From Siniperca chuatsi (taxonomy: Eukaryota; Chordata; Actinopteri; Centrarchiformes; Sinipercidae): 64,000 bases of DNA. Position numbers and translations under genes: made by a program. The notes beneath the pieces were generated by a model. That model worked only from the letters and a program-made list of their open reading frames with translations. It did not search any database and had not been told where the DNA came from. The first letter of the stretch is position 1. Each line of letters opens with the position of its first letter. The stretch is taken from assembly GCF_020085105.1 (NCBI RefSeq), contig NC_058046.1, positions 28,738,175 through 28,802,174 of the forward strand, written 5' to 3'. Positions 38,801-50,863 of this stretch are shown here, one piece after another.

Positions 38801-41632
38801 AGTGTAAAAATGCCTGATTGTACACTACCTGTTGTGCAGCTCCTCGTGACTAAATGTGTAGTAGATATACACTATATTCCCTGCAAGGAACATGATGATC
38901 CACAGAGCAACAAATACAGAACGCTCCTCCTGGTAACATAAAAGAGACAGAGCTATTTTAGCAACATTACAATACATTTCTAAAATTGTAGTTCAGCACC
39001 GTTTTTTTTGCAATAATGTCACTAATTAACAGAATGTCTGGTGCATTATCAGTCCGTCTGATATCTAATATTTTCAGTAACACAGAACATCAGTTTTTTT
39101 TGTTGCATTTTCATTGCTGATTCATTGCTTTCTCTATCTGCTTCCTGCTGACCTACACTACATGTTCGCTTTTAAGACAGACAGCTCTTGAGGATGAGTG
39201 AAACGTGTGTAAGGCACGTAATTGACCAAATAAGGGGAATAAAAGCAAGACTTAAAAGCTATATATTGTAGCTATAAACAAAGTGGTTCACAGAAAACAA
39301 TGTTAATACAAATATATAGAGATGCACCAATTTTTCAGCCTATTACTGCCAGATTCAGATCACTGCAAGATTTTTAATGGTGATATTTGATTGTAGATTT
39401 CTCCCTACAAGTATGTAAAATATTACAACTGTCAAAAGAACGGAACAACCAGAGTATTATTATTATCTTTTTTTAACCATTTAAATAACTTAAAGGATAA
39501 GGCTGGTGGTGCTGTATATTTTTCTTATAGTCAACAAATCCCATCAATGAGACACACCGTTGAACTGGGTAATATGTCCTAGAATCCCATGAACATGGGC
39601 ACTGTAGTTTATTTTGAGTCAATCCAACATACACTGCCCCGTTGCTGTAAATACTCCCTAGCACACCAAATGTGTGTTAATCCGCCGCTGAAAATAGTCC
39701 CCAACAAATGTACTATTTTACTCCTTTTTGAGAAACGTCTGATAAAGACTACTGTGCCCAGCTGTTTTAGGAATTTACTTAACCTTCACAAAAAACGAGA
39801 CAGTACTTGCGACCTTTTTTTTTTTATTATTTACATCTTCAGTAGGAATGAATGGCCTTTGGGTTGAGAGAGGGTAGGGAAGTTGGAAAGTATTGAGAGA
39901 TGGTGTTTCCTTTGGTCTTTTTGTGGGATTTGTTAAAAACAAGAAAAACATAAAATAACACCAGCCTTGTCCTTTAATATAGGCATGTGTGAAAAGCTTA
40001 GCCTGAATTTAAACGAAGACTAAGTGTGTAACAGTATCAGCATTGGTTTAAGCTAACATTGGAAAATATCAGATGTTGTCATTGTCTTTAAAAATCTGTA
40101 TCAATATACTGTAGGTTTTTTTTACCCGTAATGACACTTGGTGCCTAAACGTGGAATTGGCATAGGCGAATGTGCAGGCCATGCCGACACACACAGCAAT
40201 ACCTGCAGGAGAGAGGTGCAACATCATCACTAAACCAGATCTTATGCTGCTAATGATTCTTTGTTGTAAATAGTGTACTATTAAGACACTGTTAGCAGCT
40301 CTATTACTCCACAAGCTGGTGTACCTAGCTTATGCTGAAAGCAGACTTTAGCCAGCAGAATGAGGATGAAGGGGAAGCCCCTCTGCAGCCATGTGACTAC
40401 TGCCTTCAACTCAGACAGGGCTGGGGCCGGGGTGGACGGGTCTTCCTGGGCCTCCTCCCTGGAGCTGTGCCTCTCTGAGGCAGCTGCTGTGGTGGCCTGC
40501 TGGAGCAGAGAGGAGGTCCTGTGCTGCAGGGGCTGGTGGTGGAAGTGGTGGTGGTGATGGTGGTGCTGGGGCGGTCGAGGGAGAAAAGATCCACCATCCG
40601 TGCGGTGGGAGCCCCCTTCTTCTCTCGACGATGCAGTCATCTGAATAAAAACTTCAGGGGGAGAGCCCAGGACTAAGCCGGCTGCCTGGAATTGGGCAGA
40701 GGAGACAGAGCCGGAGGGGACACCCACCAGGCCGGAGAAGATCTGCTGGGGTGAAGCGGGTGAGTCAGGTTTCAGACAGTCAAACACGCCACCCTCATCT
40801 AGGCTGCTCTCTGAGCCCAGAGTTTGGCTTCGGCTCCTGGGTGGGGAAAAAGGGGAGGATGCAAAAAGAAAACATTAGCCTGGAATATGGCTGTGCTTTA
40901 TTTTTCATATCCAATATAGTATATTCTTTAAATATGTAATATTTTGTTGATATGCAGTGTAAATGGATCTGTACATTTTACTGGATTATCTCTCTGTATG
41001 GGTAAGGAAGGCTAGTTTCTTTAGAGATACCTCTGCTACATCCTACTTCTACACAGTTGTAAGTGAGAGCACTGAGCTATATTGTGTCAACACTACACTA
41101 CAATACATGGCCATAAATGACTGTTGGTCATCTCATTTCTAAACCATGGGTATCACTCTGCTGCTATGACAGCCTCATGTGCTGGGAAGGCTCTGCAGGA
41201 TTCGCTCTGTGGAAATATTGCTTTTAAACATTTTTGCCCCAGGAAAACATTTAATTATTGCAGGGAGACAGGTTAAATAATAAGGTTTTGACTTTACCCC
41301 TTTGGTTTGCGTTGGAAGCGACCACAGAGTTACAAAGCGCTGAGGTCAGAAATGGGGCTAAGCCTCTGCCAAAATGTTGCCACAAACTATTGTCTAAAAT
41401 ATCATTGTACGCTGTAGATTTATGATTCGCTTTAACCGGAACTAAGAGGCTTTGCCACATACATGCAGCCCCAGACTGCATGTATGTGGACGGTGGGATC
41501 CACATACATTTGACCATATAGTGTATGAAGTAGACAATACACAAACAAAGGGCTTGCAACAGCTTCTGACAGCTATTCTTCCCACCTTTCAGAGGGCATG
41601 CCATCCGTGTTGCTGCTGTGTCTCCTCTGCAT
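29852..41632 (-). CDS. rnft2: RING finger and transmembrane protein 2, nine coding exons
   Basis: Exons in transcript order: 41586-41632 (coding part), 40325-40836, 40126-40202, 38829-38929, 38327-38480, 34794-34943, 31670-31735, 31420-31521, 29852-29986. The sum is 1344 nt, 447 aa plus stop, against about 444 aa in human. The start is MQRRHSSNTDGMPSER, matching the family. A His-rich stretch lies at residues 107-116. Multiple membrane segments follow (GFPFILILLAKVC, VALWIIMFLAGNIVYIY, VGITDFVLKYF, FLGATLIIIYSLC). A C3HC4 RING lies at the C-terminus: C387, C390, C402, H404, C407, C410, C421, C424. The end is TSAHFQIY. It is a predicted membrane-bound E3 ubiquitin ligase; close relative RNFT1 acts in ER-associated degradation. 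It is head to head with spring1 and next to hrk, as in human. The 5' non-coding exon was not placed; an acceptor at about 41666 suggests one exists. Confidence 0.95.
30351..31086. mobile_element. MITE-like element with inverted ends, 736 bp
   Basis: The ends are perfect 14-bp inverted repeats (30351-30364 and 31073-31086, TTAAAGTGGCAATC). The similarity extends about ten further bases inward with mismatches. There is no transposase-like frame. It sits in the last rnft2 intron, orientation unknown. Confidence 0.75.
31870..32485 (+). repeat. Interspersed repeat, GTGGTGGAC family, long copy
   Basis: It contains repeated GCTAACATGCTGATGTTTAA and GCTAGCATGCTAACATTTG words, GATGGCGCTAGATGAAAAGT, CAATCCACCCAATAGTTGCT and the ending CTAGAGCCATGGC. 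This is a widespread percomorph repeat, probably a non-autonomous transposon. It is shared with 8505-8645 and 33640-34440. Confidence 0.75.
33640..34440 (+). repeat. Interspersed repeat, GTGGTGGAC family, second long copy
   Basis: The same order of words as the copy at 31870: GGCTGGATTTCCATGAACTT, GCTAACATGCTGATGTTTAG, CATCCTGAGGGGGACATG, GTGGTGGACCAACC. It carries an extra left part and a right part with the TCTAGCACCACCATC word. Both copies sit in the same rnft2 intron in the same direction. Confidence 0.7.
34944..37930. other. rnft2 intron, microsatellites, no gene seen
   Basis: (GT)n lies at 37084-37110, (TG)n at 37341-37363 and a T run at 37534-37555. No exon or identifiable transposon was found in the rest. 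Confidence 0.5.
37931..38170 (+). repeat. Interspersed repeat, family A copy 4 (diverged)
   Basis: It starts TTAGAGCTGCAATTAACAAC and keeps CAAAATGTCTGTAAAATCAC and CTGCAAATCCTCACATTAGA, matching the left and middle of the 15780 copy. It lies just upstream (in + coordinates, left) of an rnft2 exon at 38327. Confidence 0.65.
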
Positions 41633-42597
41633 GGCATAGCGCTCATCACCACATGGTCCAGCCCTGCAAATGCAAATCAACATCAACAGTGTCTGGCTGA
41701 CAGAAAGGCCGGCTTACAGCTTATATGTTCAGCTATTCTGCTTTGTGTGCGTTTCATGCGTTAGACAGTAAACTGCAATGTAGACGACTTTACCTGAATT
41801 AGTTCAGTGAATTGCCCTTCAGCTCTTGTCATATTTAGTGGCAGGTTAGCAAGGGGTTGATGTTGCCACAAAAGATGCTCCGATGGTCCAGCTCTGAAAA
41901 CTTCCTGTATGACGTCACCTAGCGCGCCTATCTACCAATCAGCGTCCTCCTTCCCACCACACCACATCCGTGTTGGAAATTTGTTTTGCTTTAGGTGGAT
42001 GTCAGATTGCGCTGGATAAACATCACAGTAGCTGCATGCTAGACATTACAAAAGCGTTTTCTTTAAACGAAACTGCGTCAGTAGACTACGTCATTGTATA
42101 TTAGTATTTTTTTTTTATAATCAGTGTCTAGCTTATCTGAGACAGAACGCTAATGCTAACGACAGCTAGCTAGCAGGCTAACAAAGCAGGCTTTTATAAT
42201 GAAACACAGTTAGCTCGCGTGCCCACTGTTTTGAGCTGTGTCAAACCATAATTCATATTTACAGCCATTGTCTGTTTTACGTAATTGTTAGTAACTTAAA
42301 CCTGCAACATGGGTTAACTAGCTAACTGTTAATGCTGCTGTGTTGGCTCTGAAAAATAAAACGTCTTCACTTGTTGGTACTTATGTAACGTTATTCATCA
42401 CATTTGCTGTCTGATAAAGCTAGCTAACGTGCGTTTACAGAGCCAGTTTTGCTCGGTTTTCCAGTTTTTGAGTCAGCCATCATCACATAGGCACACATCA
42501 TTACATATTCGTGACAGATACGTCAGTCAGGGAATTGATACTGGTCGAGGGTTGATGTTTAGGACTGTCACAGGCAAATCCCCAAGAAAGCCATGCT
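41633..42597. promoter_or_regulatory. Divergent promoter region between rnft2 and spring1
   Basis: The rnft2 and spring1 start codons are 965 bp apart, reading away from each other. A perfect CRE, TGACGTCA, lies at 41910-41917, a CTTCCT ETS-type word at 41901-41906 and CCAATC at 41935-41940. These are typical of a housekeeping bidirectional promoter. On the minus strand an AG acceptor near 41667 suggests that the rnft2 transcript has an upstream non-coding exon within this interval. Confidence 0.55.
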
Positions 42598-44932
42598 ATG
42601 ATGGTGCTACGGCGGTTACTGAGAAAGCGCTGGGTGCTGGGAGTAGTCTTCGGACTGTCTCTCATCTACTTTCTCACCAGCACACTCAAACAGGTACAGA
42701 AACACACTACACAGAAGCAAATCTTCTGCACCAGGGGTGGGCTATCTGGATAAGATCATTGGTATATGTGATTTTATATAACAAAAGAGTGAATTGTTTA
42801 TAACTTCTATTGAGAAATAGATGAATACTGATGAAATAACCAGATAGGAATGTCTGTCTTTGGCTCATACAAGATATCAGCTGACAAATCAAGGTGCACA
42901 TTGATGCAAAATTCCTGTTAACCCAATATTGCCTTAAAGCAGTCCTGCTCATTAACTTGCAATATTGCCCTCAATGGCTTAATTCATGGAATATCAAAAA
43001 GATAGCTTTCTCTAAATCTCTAGATTTAGAAAAATCAATGACACTTTACCGTGTGGACAGGAGAGGACTACCCGCTCTACTTCCTGAGCCACAACTGCCA
43101 TGTGTCATAAAATAGTTAAAAAAAAAAAAGTCTGATCAACAATCCAAAACCCAAAGATATTCACTTTACTATCATAGATGACAAAAAAAACCCAGCAGAA
43201 ACTTGAGAAGCTGGAACTAGTTAATTTTCTGCATTGTTGCTTTAAAAACGATTAATGTATTATCTAAATTATTGCACAAACATTTTTTCTCCATTACCTT
43301 ATCGGTTAATCCTTTAATCGGCTCAGCTCTATTTGACTAAAATCAGAAATGAGCCATTTTTAGACTGTACTTATTTAGGCAAAGGTCTTGTTTGTTAAGA
43401 CACTGTTTAACATGTGAGTACTTTGTCTTTTTTGTTTAATGAAAAAGGGTTTTTAGTTCTCAAACTAAGATATCAAAAAAAAATTGGCATTATTACCAAA
43501 ATTCAGGTATCGTATCAGCACTATCTGAAAATTTTCAGATACATTTCCAGCCCTACTGTATTTTCTCATTTCATATCATCATATTGTCTGACCCTTTTCT
43601 GAACTTGTTAAGTTGTTCTTTGATGGCATTTCATGACCTTCTCCTGTGTGAACTTTGCAGGAGGAGCGGACCATACGGGACCGCACACTCTTAGAGGTTA
43701 GAGATTCAGACCATCGCATCCCCTGGAAAGTCCGTTTCAACCTGGGCAACAGCAGCCGACAGATCACTCAGTGCAGAAACTCCATCCAGGGCAGGACACT
43801 GCTCACAGACGAACTCGGTGAGTAATGCAGCCGTTACTCAGCGCAGCCATTCGGGGATGATAACATGACAGCTCCACAAGACTGTTTCTTTGCCTTTAAT
43901 CAATGTGCTTATCTGTGTTAATGTTTCACAGGTTATGTCTGCGAGAGAAAAGACTTGTTGGTTAATGGCTGCTGTAACGTCAATGCTCCCAGCAGCAGAC
44001 AGTACATTTGTAAAAGCTGCCTGGCTAATGGCTGTTGTAGCATCTATGAGTATTGCGTGTCTTGCTGTCTCCAGCCTGATAAGGTAATCTGTCACATCAA
44101 GGATGTTCAGGGTCTTGGGTTATTACTGTCATCAGAAAATGCTCAGCTGTCCTCATGCTGCATCTTCGAGACTGCTGCATGCATACATTTTAATGGACGA
44201 TCATGAAATGCAAGAATTCAGATCCTATATGTCTCAGAGTATTGATTTTGTATTTTATACATAGCAGTGACCATGAGGGACAAAAAAGAACAATTTGAAC
44301 AGATTAAAATCTGCACTTTTTATACATGTTCACTCTCTTATCTGTGTACTCTTCTTCAGCAACCTCTCCTTGAGCACTTCCTGAATCGTGCCGCTGAAGG
44401 TTTCCAGAATCTATTCACTGCTGTAGAGGATCATTTTGAGCTGTGCCTGGCCAAGTGTAGGACTTCTTCACAAGTATGTCATGAGAAAATTGAGATTGAT
44501 CAGTTTAGTTTTATATAATACATGGATTCTCCAGAGATAGATCTCATTCTGCACTGGCTTTTACCTTTGCTCTCCCCAATATTAACTCAGAATTTTAACT
44601 TTTATTGTCAGTTGCTTTCAATGAGATCATCAGATAAAGTGTTTTATGGTTCCTTGAAAGGAAATGAATGTTTTCATTTATTACATTCCTACCTAGTGTG
44701 TATTTCAAAAATCCCCCACCCATGAACATTCAAATGCACTATTGTTTTAGGTGAGATAAGCTTCACACTCATTTTCTTCGTAAATATATTGCATTTGTTC
44801 ATTCAGCAGCAAAAAATTACTTTTGCATTTTCTTTTCCTCTCATGCAGAGTGTTCAACATGAGAACACCTACCGAAACCCTCAAGCAAAGTACTGCTACG
44901 GAGAGAGTCCTCCAGAGCTCCTTCCTGTATGA
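42598..44932 (+). CDS. spring1: SREBP regulating gene protein (C12orf49/SPRING), five exons
   Basis: Exons 42598-42693, 43661-43817, 43932-44083, 44360-44473 and 44849-44932 sum to 603 nt, 200 aa plus stop. The protein begins [12 protein letters not shown]; the second ATG (42601) is an equally good start. Residues 12-30 ([19 protein letters not shown]) form a single N-terminal membrane anchor, giving a type II Golgi protein. The luminal part is cysteine-rich and strongly conserved: [82 protein letters not shown] binds and matures site-1 protease, so that SREBPs can be cut and lipid synthesis genes switched on. Length is close to human (205 aa). It is paired head to head with rnft2, as in human. 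Confidence 0.96.
43125..43332 (+). repeat. Interspersed repeat, family A copy 5 (right half)
   Basis: CAACAATCCAAAACCCAAAG, then ACTTGAGAAGCTGGAACTAG and the ending TTAATCGGCTCAGCTCT match the right part of the copy at 15780-16105. It lies in spring1 intron 1. Confidence 0.75.
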
Positions 44933-45380
44933 GCGTTTGACTTTCCTCTTGGGTTTTAGGAAGTACAGGAACAGCAGTGGGCCACTAAAACGTCCCTGTT
45001 TGGACACCTAAGGGTGCTTGGAGAAGAGGCTCTCTGCAAATTAACTTCTGTCTTGGACAATTTTGTATTATAGTAGCAAAGAGATGGAGACATCCAAGAC
45101 CAACTTCAAAATGGACAAATTCTGTATGTGATTTGATTATTTACACTTCATAAGTGCATAGAACGCTTCATACATTCATCCGTGATGATCATCAGGTCTA
45201 CATAGCAGGCAGCTCATCCATCAGAATCTGCTTCAAACCAGTTCATGTCGTAAAATAGGCTTAAGGTCTTTCATGTTTTGTTGAATATTTTAAAAACAGC
45301 ACCGAATGTGTCATTACTTCTGTGTATAGTGCATGCATATGAAACTGCTATTTAATAAAAGTGACTGTGAAATGAAATGG
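44933..45380 (+). other. spring1: spring1 3' UTR with polyadenylation signal
   Basis: Non-coding sequence after the stop. AATAAA lies at 45354-45359, about 420 bp after the stop codon. The cleavage site is inferred to be shortly after. Confidence 0.65.
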
Positions 45381-46799
45381 GTTGTAGTTTATGCTTTTTA
45401 TAAATGGTGACATTCAGAATTTCTTTAATATTGCCTTTGATATTTTTATGAACTGTTGTGTTACAGGTGTAAAAGGCAGTTCAACACTGGAGTGTGTGTG
45501 TGTGTAGTTTATCCAAAACAAGGGTGATAGGCATGCTAAAGCTACCAAAGGCTTTATTTTAAACTTGTATTTTAAAGCTTGTTAAAAAAAAACCTATGGG
45601 TTTAGTGTACTAGAGAAAAGGGAAAACGTACTGCATGATCAAGCAGTGCCAAGTGAACTTGAACTCACCAGGCATTTTATTTTATTAGCCAAATTGAGCA
45701 TCAGTGGAAATAGTGCACAAACAGAAGGTACATGCATTCAAAAAGTATTTTGTAAAAAAACAAAAAAAAAAACCATTTGAGTTTGATTTGAATTTCCACG
45801 ACAGTCTTGTGTAGGAAAGTATATAGTTATTAGAAAATGTCCATGTTCAAGTATGTAACATTTCAGGGACTTGGCTGATTTTCAACATCATGTAGACTCA
45901 TTTGAAGTTCATTCAGACCCACGAAACATTGGAACTTTTATTGAATATTAATTGATTACTTAATTTGAGGAAGACGAGGCCCACATTAATCTTTGTTACA
46001 GTGTTGTTCTCCTGCATTGCTTTGATGGGAGTGTGACAGACTTATCTGCCGTACCATGCACTGTCCATCTGTCCACAAATTTCACCGTGAAATATAGTGA
46101 TTGGAGTCCAAACTGGTGGCTCTCTCTGAAGGTGATTCTTATCAGCTTCTCTTTCTACCTCAGGCAACGTAGCCCGCTCACAAGGGATGGATGGCCAGAG
46201 CAAAACAATTAATCATTGTGAAGGCTGAGAAAACAAACTGTCGTAATTAAGAAATGTATTAGAGCCCCTTTTAATTTGCCTCTTTGGCAAGTTGATTAAT
46301 TATAGTCACATGGGAACAATGTCAGTTGCTGAAAAGCATCAAGTTTATTTGAACAAAGCCATTTCTGATATAGCTTTTAGAGGAATAGTTAGACATTTTG
46401 GGAAATACACTTCTGTCTATCTATCTTGTCAAGAGCTTGATGAGAAGATCGATACCACTCTTATGTCTGTGAAGTAAACATGAAGCTACAGCTAGCAGCT
46501 GGTCATTTTAACTTAACATGAAGATTTTTAAAAAGTGTGGTGTTAATACGGGGGTAATATAAACAGCTGAAAAAATGCAAAATGTAATCAGCTATTTCAC
46601 CTAGGCTGTGTGTAAAAAAAAAAAAACCTCTTGTAAAAAATTACATTAAATCCATCCATTCATTCTTACAGAGTATGAAAACTGAGACAACTTAAATAAG
46701 CATTAACATCTTGAAAAAATCCTTCACTGTTAAAGAAAAGCGTCCATAAACTGTAAACCATTTCTGCGTCACAAACTGAGATCAGCTTGTGTTAAAAAA
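45381..46799. other. Intergenic join between spring1 and lif
   Basis: No gene seen. An AATAAA on the minus strand (46344-46349) is a possible lif polyadenylation signal, 451 bp after its stop. This interval separates the block matching human 12q24 from that matching human 22q12. Confidence 0.5.
46378..46535 (+). mobile_element. Partial copy of the 2298-type MITE
   Basis: AGGAATAGTTAGACATTTTG, then GGGAAATACACTTC, GATGAGAAGATCGATACCAC and ATGAAGCTACAGCTAGCAGC follow the left arm of the element at 2298-2844. The right part is missing or too diverged to see. Confidence 0.7.
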
Positions 46800-48576
46800 T
46801 TACAAGAGGTTTCCACTCCCCTCCAAATACTTGTGACGTGTTGCCTCAGTAACTGTACGTTTTATCTTATTTTTCCCTTTGACCTTTGAATTTTGGACCC
46901 CAAGCTTACGCTCCATCCAGTCCAGATAGTCCCTGGCTGTCTTCAACAGAGTGTGACTCCACTGCTTCCTATCAAACGCATGCTTGGGCATTTCTGGTGG
47001 GGATGGCTTCGGGGAGCATTCCCCACCGAGAATTTTCTTCACACACATTGCGAGCATGTTGACCGTGGAGATGGTATCCCCAAGCTTCTTGTCAAGTGAG
47101 ACATCTGTGGGATTCAGGTTCCTCCTCTGGTCCTCCAGGACTTTCTCCAGGCCTTGAGCCATGAAGAGGAGGCTGCACTGAACTTTTGACGGATGGAGAG
47201 GAGAGTTCTGGTGGACCTGGAGCTGAGGGAAGCCTGGGGACCAAGTGCCAAGGTGCTTCCCATTGGCTTCGTCCTGTAACAGAAGACCAACAGTGAATTT
47301 AATTGGAAGATTTATTTTGCTCATCACATGAAATGTAATCTCACTGCATCACAAATATGCCGCTAATCTCTCTAGTCATGCTAGTCTCTGCAGGGTCACA
47401 CAGGGTCTGATTTAATAAAAGATGTGATTTTAAAAGCCAACTGCTTTTTGGTGCATGTCAATGTACCAATGTCACCAAGACAAAAGACACATTTTGGGAA
47501 TCAAAGCATTTAAACAGGCATGGGCAGTGACAAGACACATTTTCTTGCCACAAAAGGCTCATCACATACACTGAAGTGAGAAGATCGTGTAATTTAATAT
47601 TCATATAGTACAGTCATATAAAATAGATGCTAATGCACTGGCAGCTATGTCATTAATCTTACAAGTAAGTAAAACATGCAAAAAAAGCCTGTCTTTCAAA
47701 CTTTCAGAAACCCACAAATCAGCTCATCCAACTATATTATAAATAATGTAGGAAAGTAACTAAGTACATGTACTCTCTAAGTGTATGCATGTAATGCATC
47801 TCTATAACATCTAAAGTCTATAACACAAAGAGTGTATAAGATTCGCTTCACCTTCACCTCCACCAACTACAACATGAAAATGCTGCTAACATTGCACTGC
47901 ATCAGTTAAAGTATTTCAATAATATTATTTACTGTATGTGTTATTTTAACACTGAAATGTCTGTTTGCATAATGCGTACTTTTGATACTTAAATACATTT
48001 TACCACTAATACTAATGTTGTACTTAGGTAAAATTGTTAATGCAGAACTTATACTTGTAATGGACTTTTTTTGACATTGTAATATTGCTACTTTTGCTTA
48101 AGTAAAAGATCTAAATACCCCCTCCACCGCTGCCTGCATGTCTCTGTGCTCATCTTTCTGCTGCTGAAATTGAAAATGTCCAAACTTGAGGCAGAAATTC
48201 CAGTGTGATGAAGACGGTGGCCGTGACACACGCTACCTTCAGACATACTGTCGGGACACACAGTATTATGTTACTCACAAAACTTGCCAAGCTCTCTTCA
48301 GTTTGACTTTTGGTGAGGGCTGTCAGCTCTCTCAGCTTGCACGAACTACCAGCAGCATGTTTCTTTGGTGCATGTCCTGCATGCAAGCTTTGCATCAGAA
48401 TCACCATCCAGACACACATCACTTTCAGAAAACCTGCAAATGCAAGTGCACAATCACAACTTTTTAAATCCATCACATGAATTTGAAAGTTTGAAATAAT
48501 GCCTTCTGACAAACATTCTGATTGATGAATGAAGAAAGTGAGTTAGATGGCATACTGTACCTGCTCTGTATTTCAT
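46800..48576 (-). CDS. lif: LIF/M17-type IL-6-family cytokine, three exons
   Basis: Exons 48561-48576, 48279-48433 and 46800-47273 sum to 645 nt, 214 aa plus stop. A 16-nt first coding exon, then one for signal peptide and helix A, then a large third exon, is the LIF/OSM gene plan. Residues 1-24 (MKYRAGFLKVMCVWMVILMQ onward) form a signal peptide. Mature cysteines are C37, C90, C134 and C143. The block DQRRNLNPTDVSLDKKLGDT (105-124) lines up with human LIF DQKILNPSALSLHSKLNAT. FDRK (157-160), followed by LLKTARDYL, matches the FxxK motif of helix D that contacts LIFR. The tail 186-205 is very basic. The protein would be secreted and act through gp130/LIFR. In fish this gene is usually called M17 or lif. 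The direction and order with the next two genes match LIF-OSM-CASTOR1. Confidence 0.82.
47745..48135. repeat. Teleost interspersed repeat in lif intron 2
   Basis: It begins GGAAAGTAACTAAGTACATG, has GCGTACTTTTGATACTTAAA and TACTTGTAATGGACTTTTTT, and ends TTAAGTAAAAGATCTAAATA followed by CCTCCACCGCTGCC. This arrangement, with GTGG-AAAGTAAC-like ends facing each other, is a common short percomorph repeat. Confidence 0.7.
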
Positions 48577-50863
48577 TCTGACTCTGCTCAAGTTTTCAAA
48601 TGACAAGGACTGATTCCTATAGTAATGCAATAATGATCACACCAAGATAATTTTTATAGGTCTATTTGCACAGCTTTCAAAGGAGGCGTGTGAAAGTGCT
48701 GAAGATAAACTTCCTTTATCTCTAACTTGGCCATATCCTTTGATGAAAAAAGTGGCAAACCAGTCAAGATTGGGTTCCTTTGACACCTTGTGCAGTGCTC
48801 ATTGTCACTTCCATTTAAGGAAATGCTGCAAATTACTGAAGATTAAGATTGAGACTAAAGATTTGTATTCAACAGAACTGTCATGAAGGTTTACTCATTT
48901 CTAGTGCAAAAATATTCATAAACATTCTGCAAATGACTGAAACAGAAAAATCAATTGGTTCCTTGGGTCAAATTTAAGTAAATGATCCTACTGAACTTTG
49001 GTTTGGGAAATAATTTTGGTTTGTAGATAGAGATCTACGCACAATAGTGAATTTGCATAAGCAGTTATTTTTACTCTGGACCCAACACCAAAGATCCATC
49101 TCATCTTTACATCATTTCAGATATATACGTCAGTTATTTATCACATACTTGTGATAGCATATTTACGTTATGATTGATTCATTCCTTCTCTGATCCCCCT
49201 CATGCAATACTTCCTGTGCGTAGATGTGACGCTAACCACAACTCAACAATATCCTTTCATGTCAGCCTGGTTCAGTCCAGTTTAACCCTCCAACAACATT
49301 TTTTAACGCTACATTACTGGTTTGATTTGCTTGATATTACATGGGGTAGGACTGATAACAAGCGGCCCAATCCTTGGCATAAAAGTTGAATAAAAGTTGA
49401 ATTTTTTTGTTGTCATGAGAACCTTTAGCTCTTTTTAGCAAAAGAAATAAAAAGCAAACTGACACAGAATAGTACAGATATGTCTATGTATATATATAAT
49501 TAAATCATCTGTGTATATGTATATTTATTTATCTTCTTGTTAATTTATGTAAATGTATACTGCTTGTAATGTAAAATGCTTTCTAGTGTTGCCACCTCAT
49601 ATAAAGAGCAAACTTTAAAGATGTTGAAGAAACAGATCTGCAGGCAGGAGTCAGTTCAAAAAAGTACAGTTTAATAACAAAAATATGAATGAAATAAAGC
49701 AAGAAATAACACTGTGAAATTCAAAAATAATAGAAAAAAAATTAAACAAAAATCAAGAACAACAAATAAAACTATCGACCAGTATTTGGGCTTATACCTT
49801 CTCAGCCTGACCTAACTGGAACATACCACCTGCTCTGATAAGCATAGGGTGAACTAAACAGATACAAGTCATCAAAGCATACAAAATAACAAATAAAGCA
49901 TTAATCTAAGATTTGTAAGTTAATACTGACAAATCACTTGTAGGCACACACTCACACCCCCATGAGTGCACCTACTTGAACAGAAGGCCATTTCCTGCAG
50001 AACGGTTGCATCCTTCCTTCCATAACATGACAGTAAGCAGTCCTCATGATGCAAATCTGTCAAAACTATCAGTGATTGAGCAGATGATTTACACCAACAT
50101 CACAGGAAAGTAAATAAAACAAACAAACATAAAGCTACACAACTTACACTTGTTTTGTTACCTAACTAAAAAAATACTAATTAATGAATAACAGATTAAT
50201 TGAAACATTGGACTGAAATAAATTATATAACACACACAAACAAAAACTGTTAATATTAGGAAACATCTCTTTACTTATTTTACTGTACTTGCTTTTACAT
50301 TTGCCTGCCATGTACGCTGTAAATGCTGCTTTGAGATAAGTGCTGCATTGTATAAATAAAGTGTTAATACTAATAATATCATTGTTTTCATCAACCTTTT
50401 TAAGAAAATAAATACATATTCAATAAAAATATAAATAATCCTAATTAAGATTACATCACAGTCTGCTGGACATAGATTAATTCATGTTTAAAAAAAATAA
50501 ATATCCCTAAATAAATATTTATGTAAGTACATAAGTTCAACATTATGCAAAGCAAGGCCATTATTTCCAGTGGTTAGAGTGGCTGTGCTCTCATGTGCAG
50601 CTGCGTGAGCCATAATGGTGCTACTCTGACTTTCCACCAGGTTTTGCAGCCGAAGGTCAGCAAAATTGAAGTTCACGCTGATCTCCACAACACACATCCA
50701 ATGGGGTTCTGGCATTGACCAGAGGCAGATGTTATGGTGGTGACAATTTTACCGGGGCTGCGGTACAAAAATCTTAAGCATGGCAGAATATACCAGAGAG
50801 CATGACGATATCATGTGACATCATCAGGGTCATTTTCACAGACTTCTCAGGAGTCTAAAAGCG
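48577..50863. other. Intergenic region between the two cytokine genes
   Basis: It must contain the lif promoter and the 3' UTR of the second cytokine. A LINE-like tail (about 50270-50385, ending in TAAATAAAGTG and TAATACTAATAATATC) is possible. AT-rich tracts lie at 49400-49560 and 49670-49770. No further exon or third cytokine copy was found. Confidence 0.5.
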
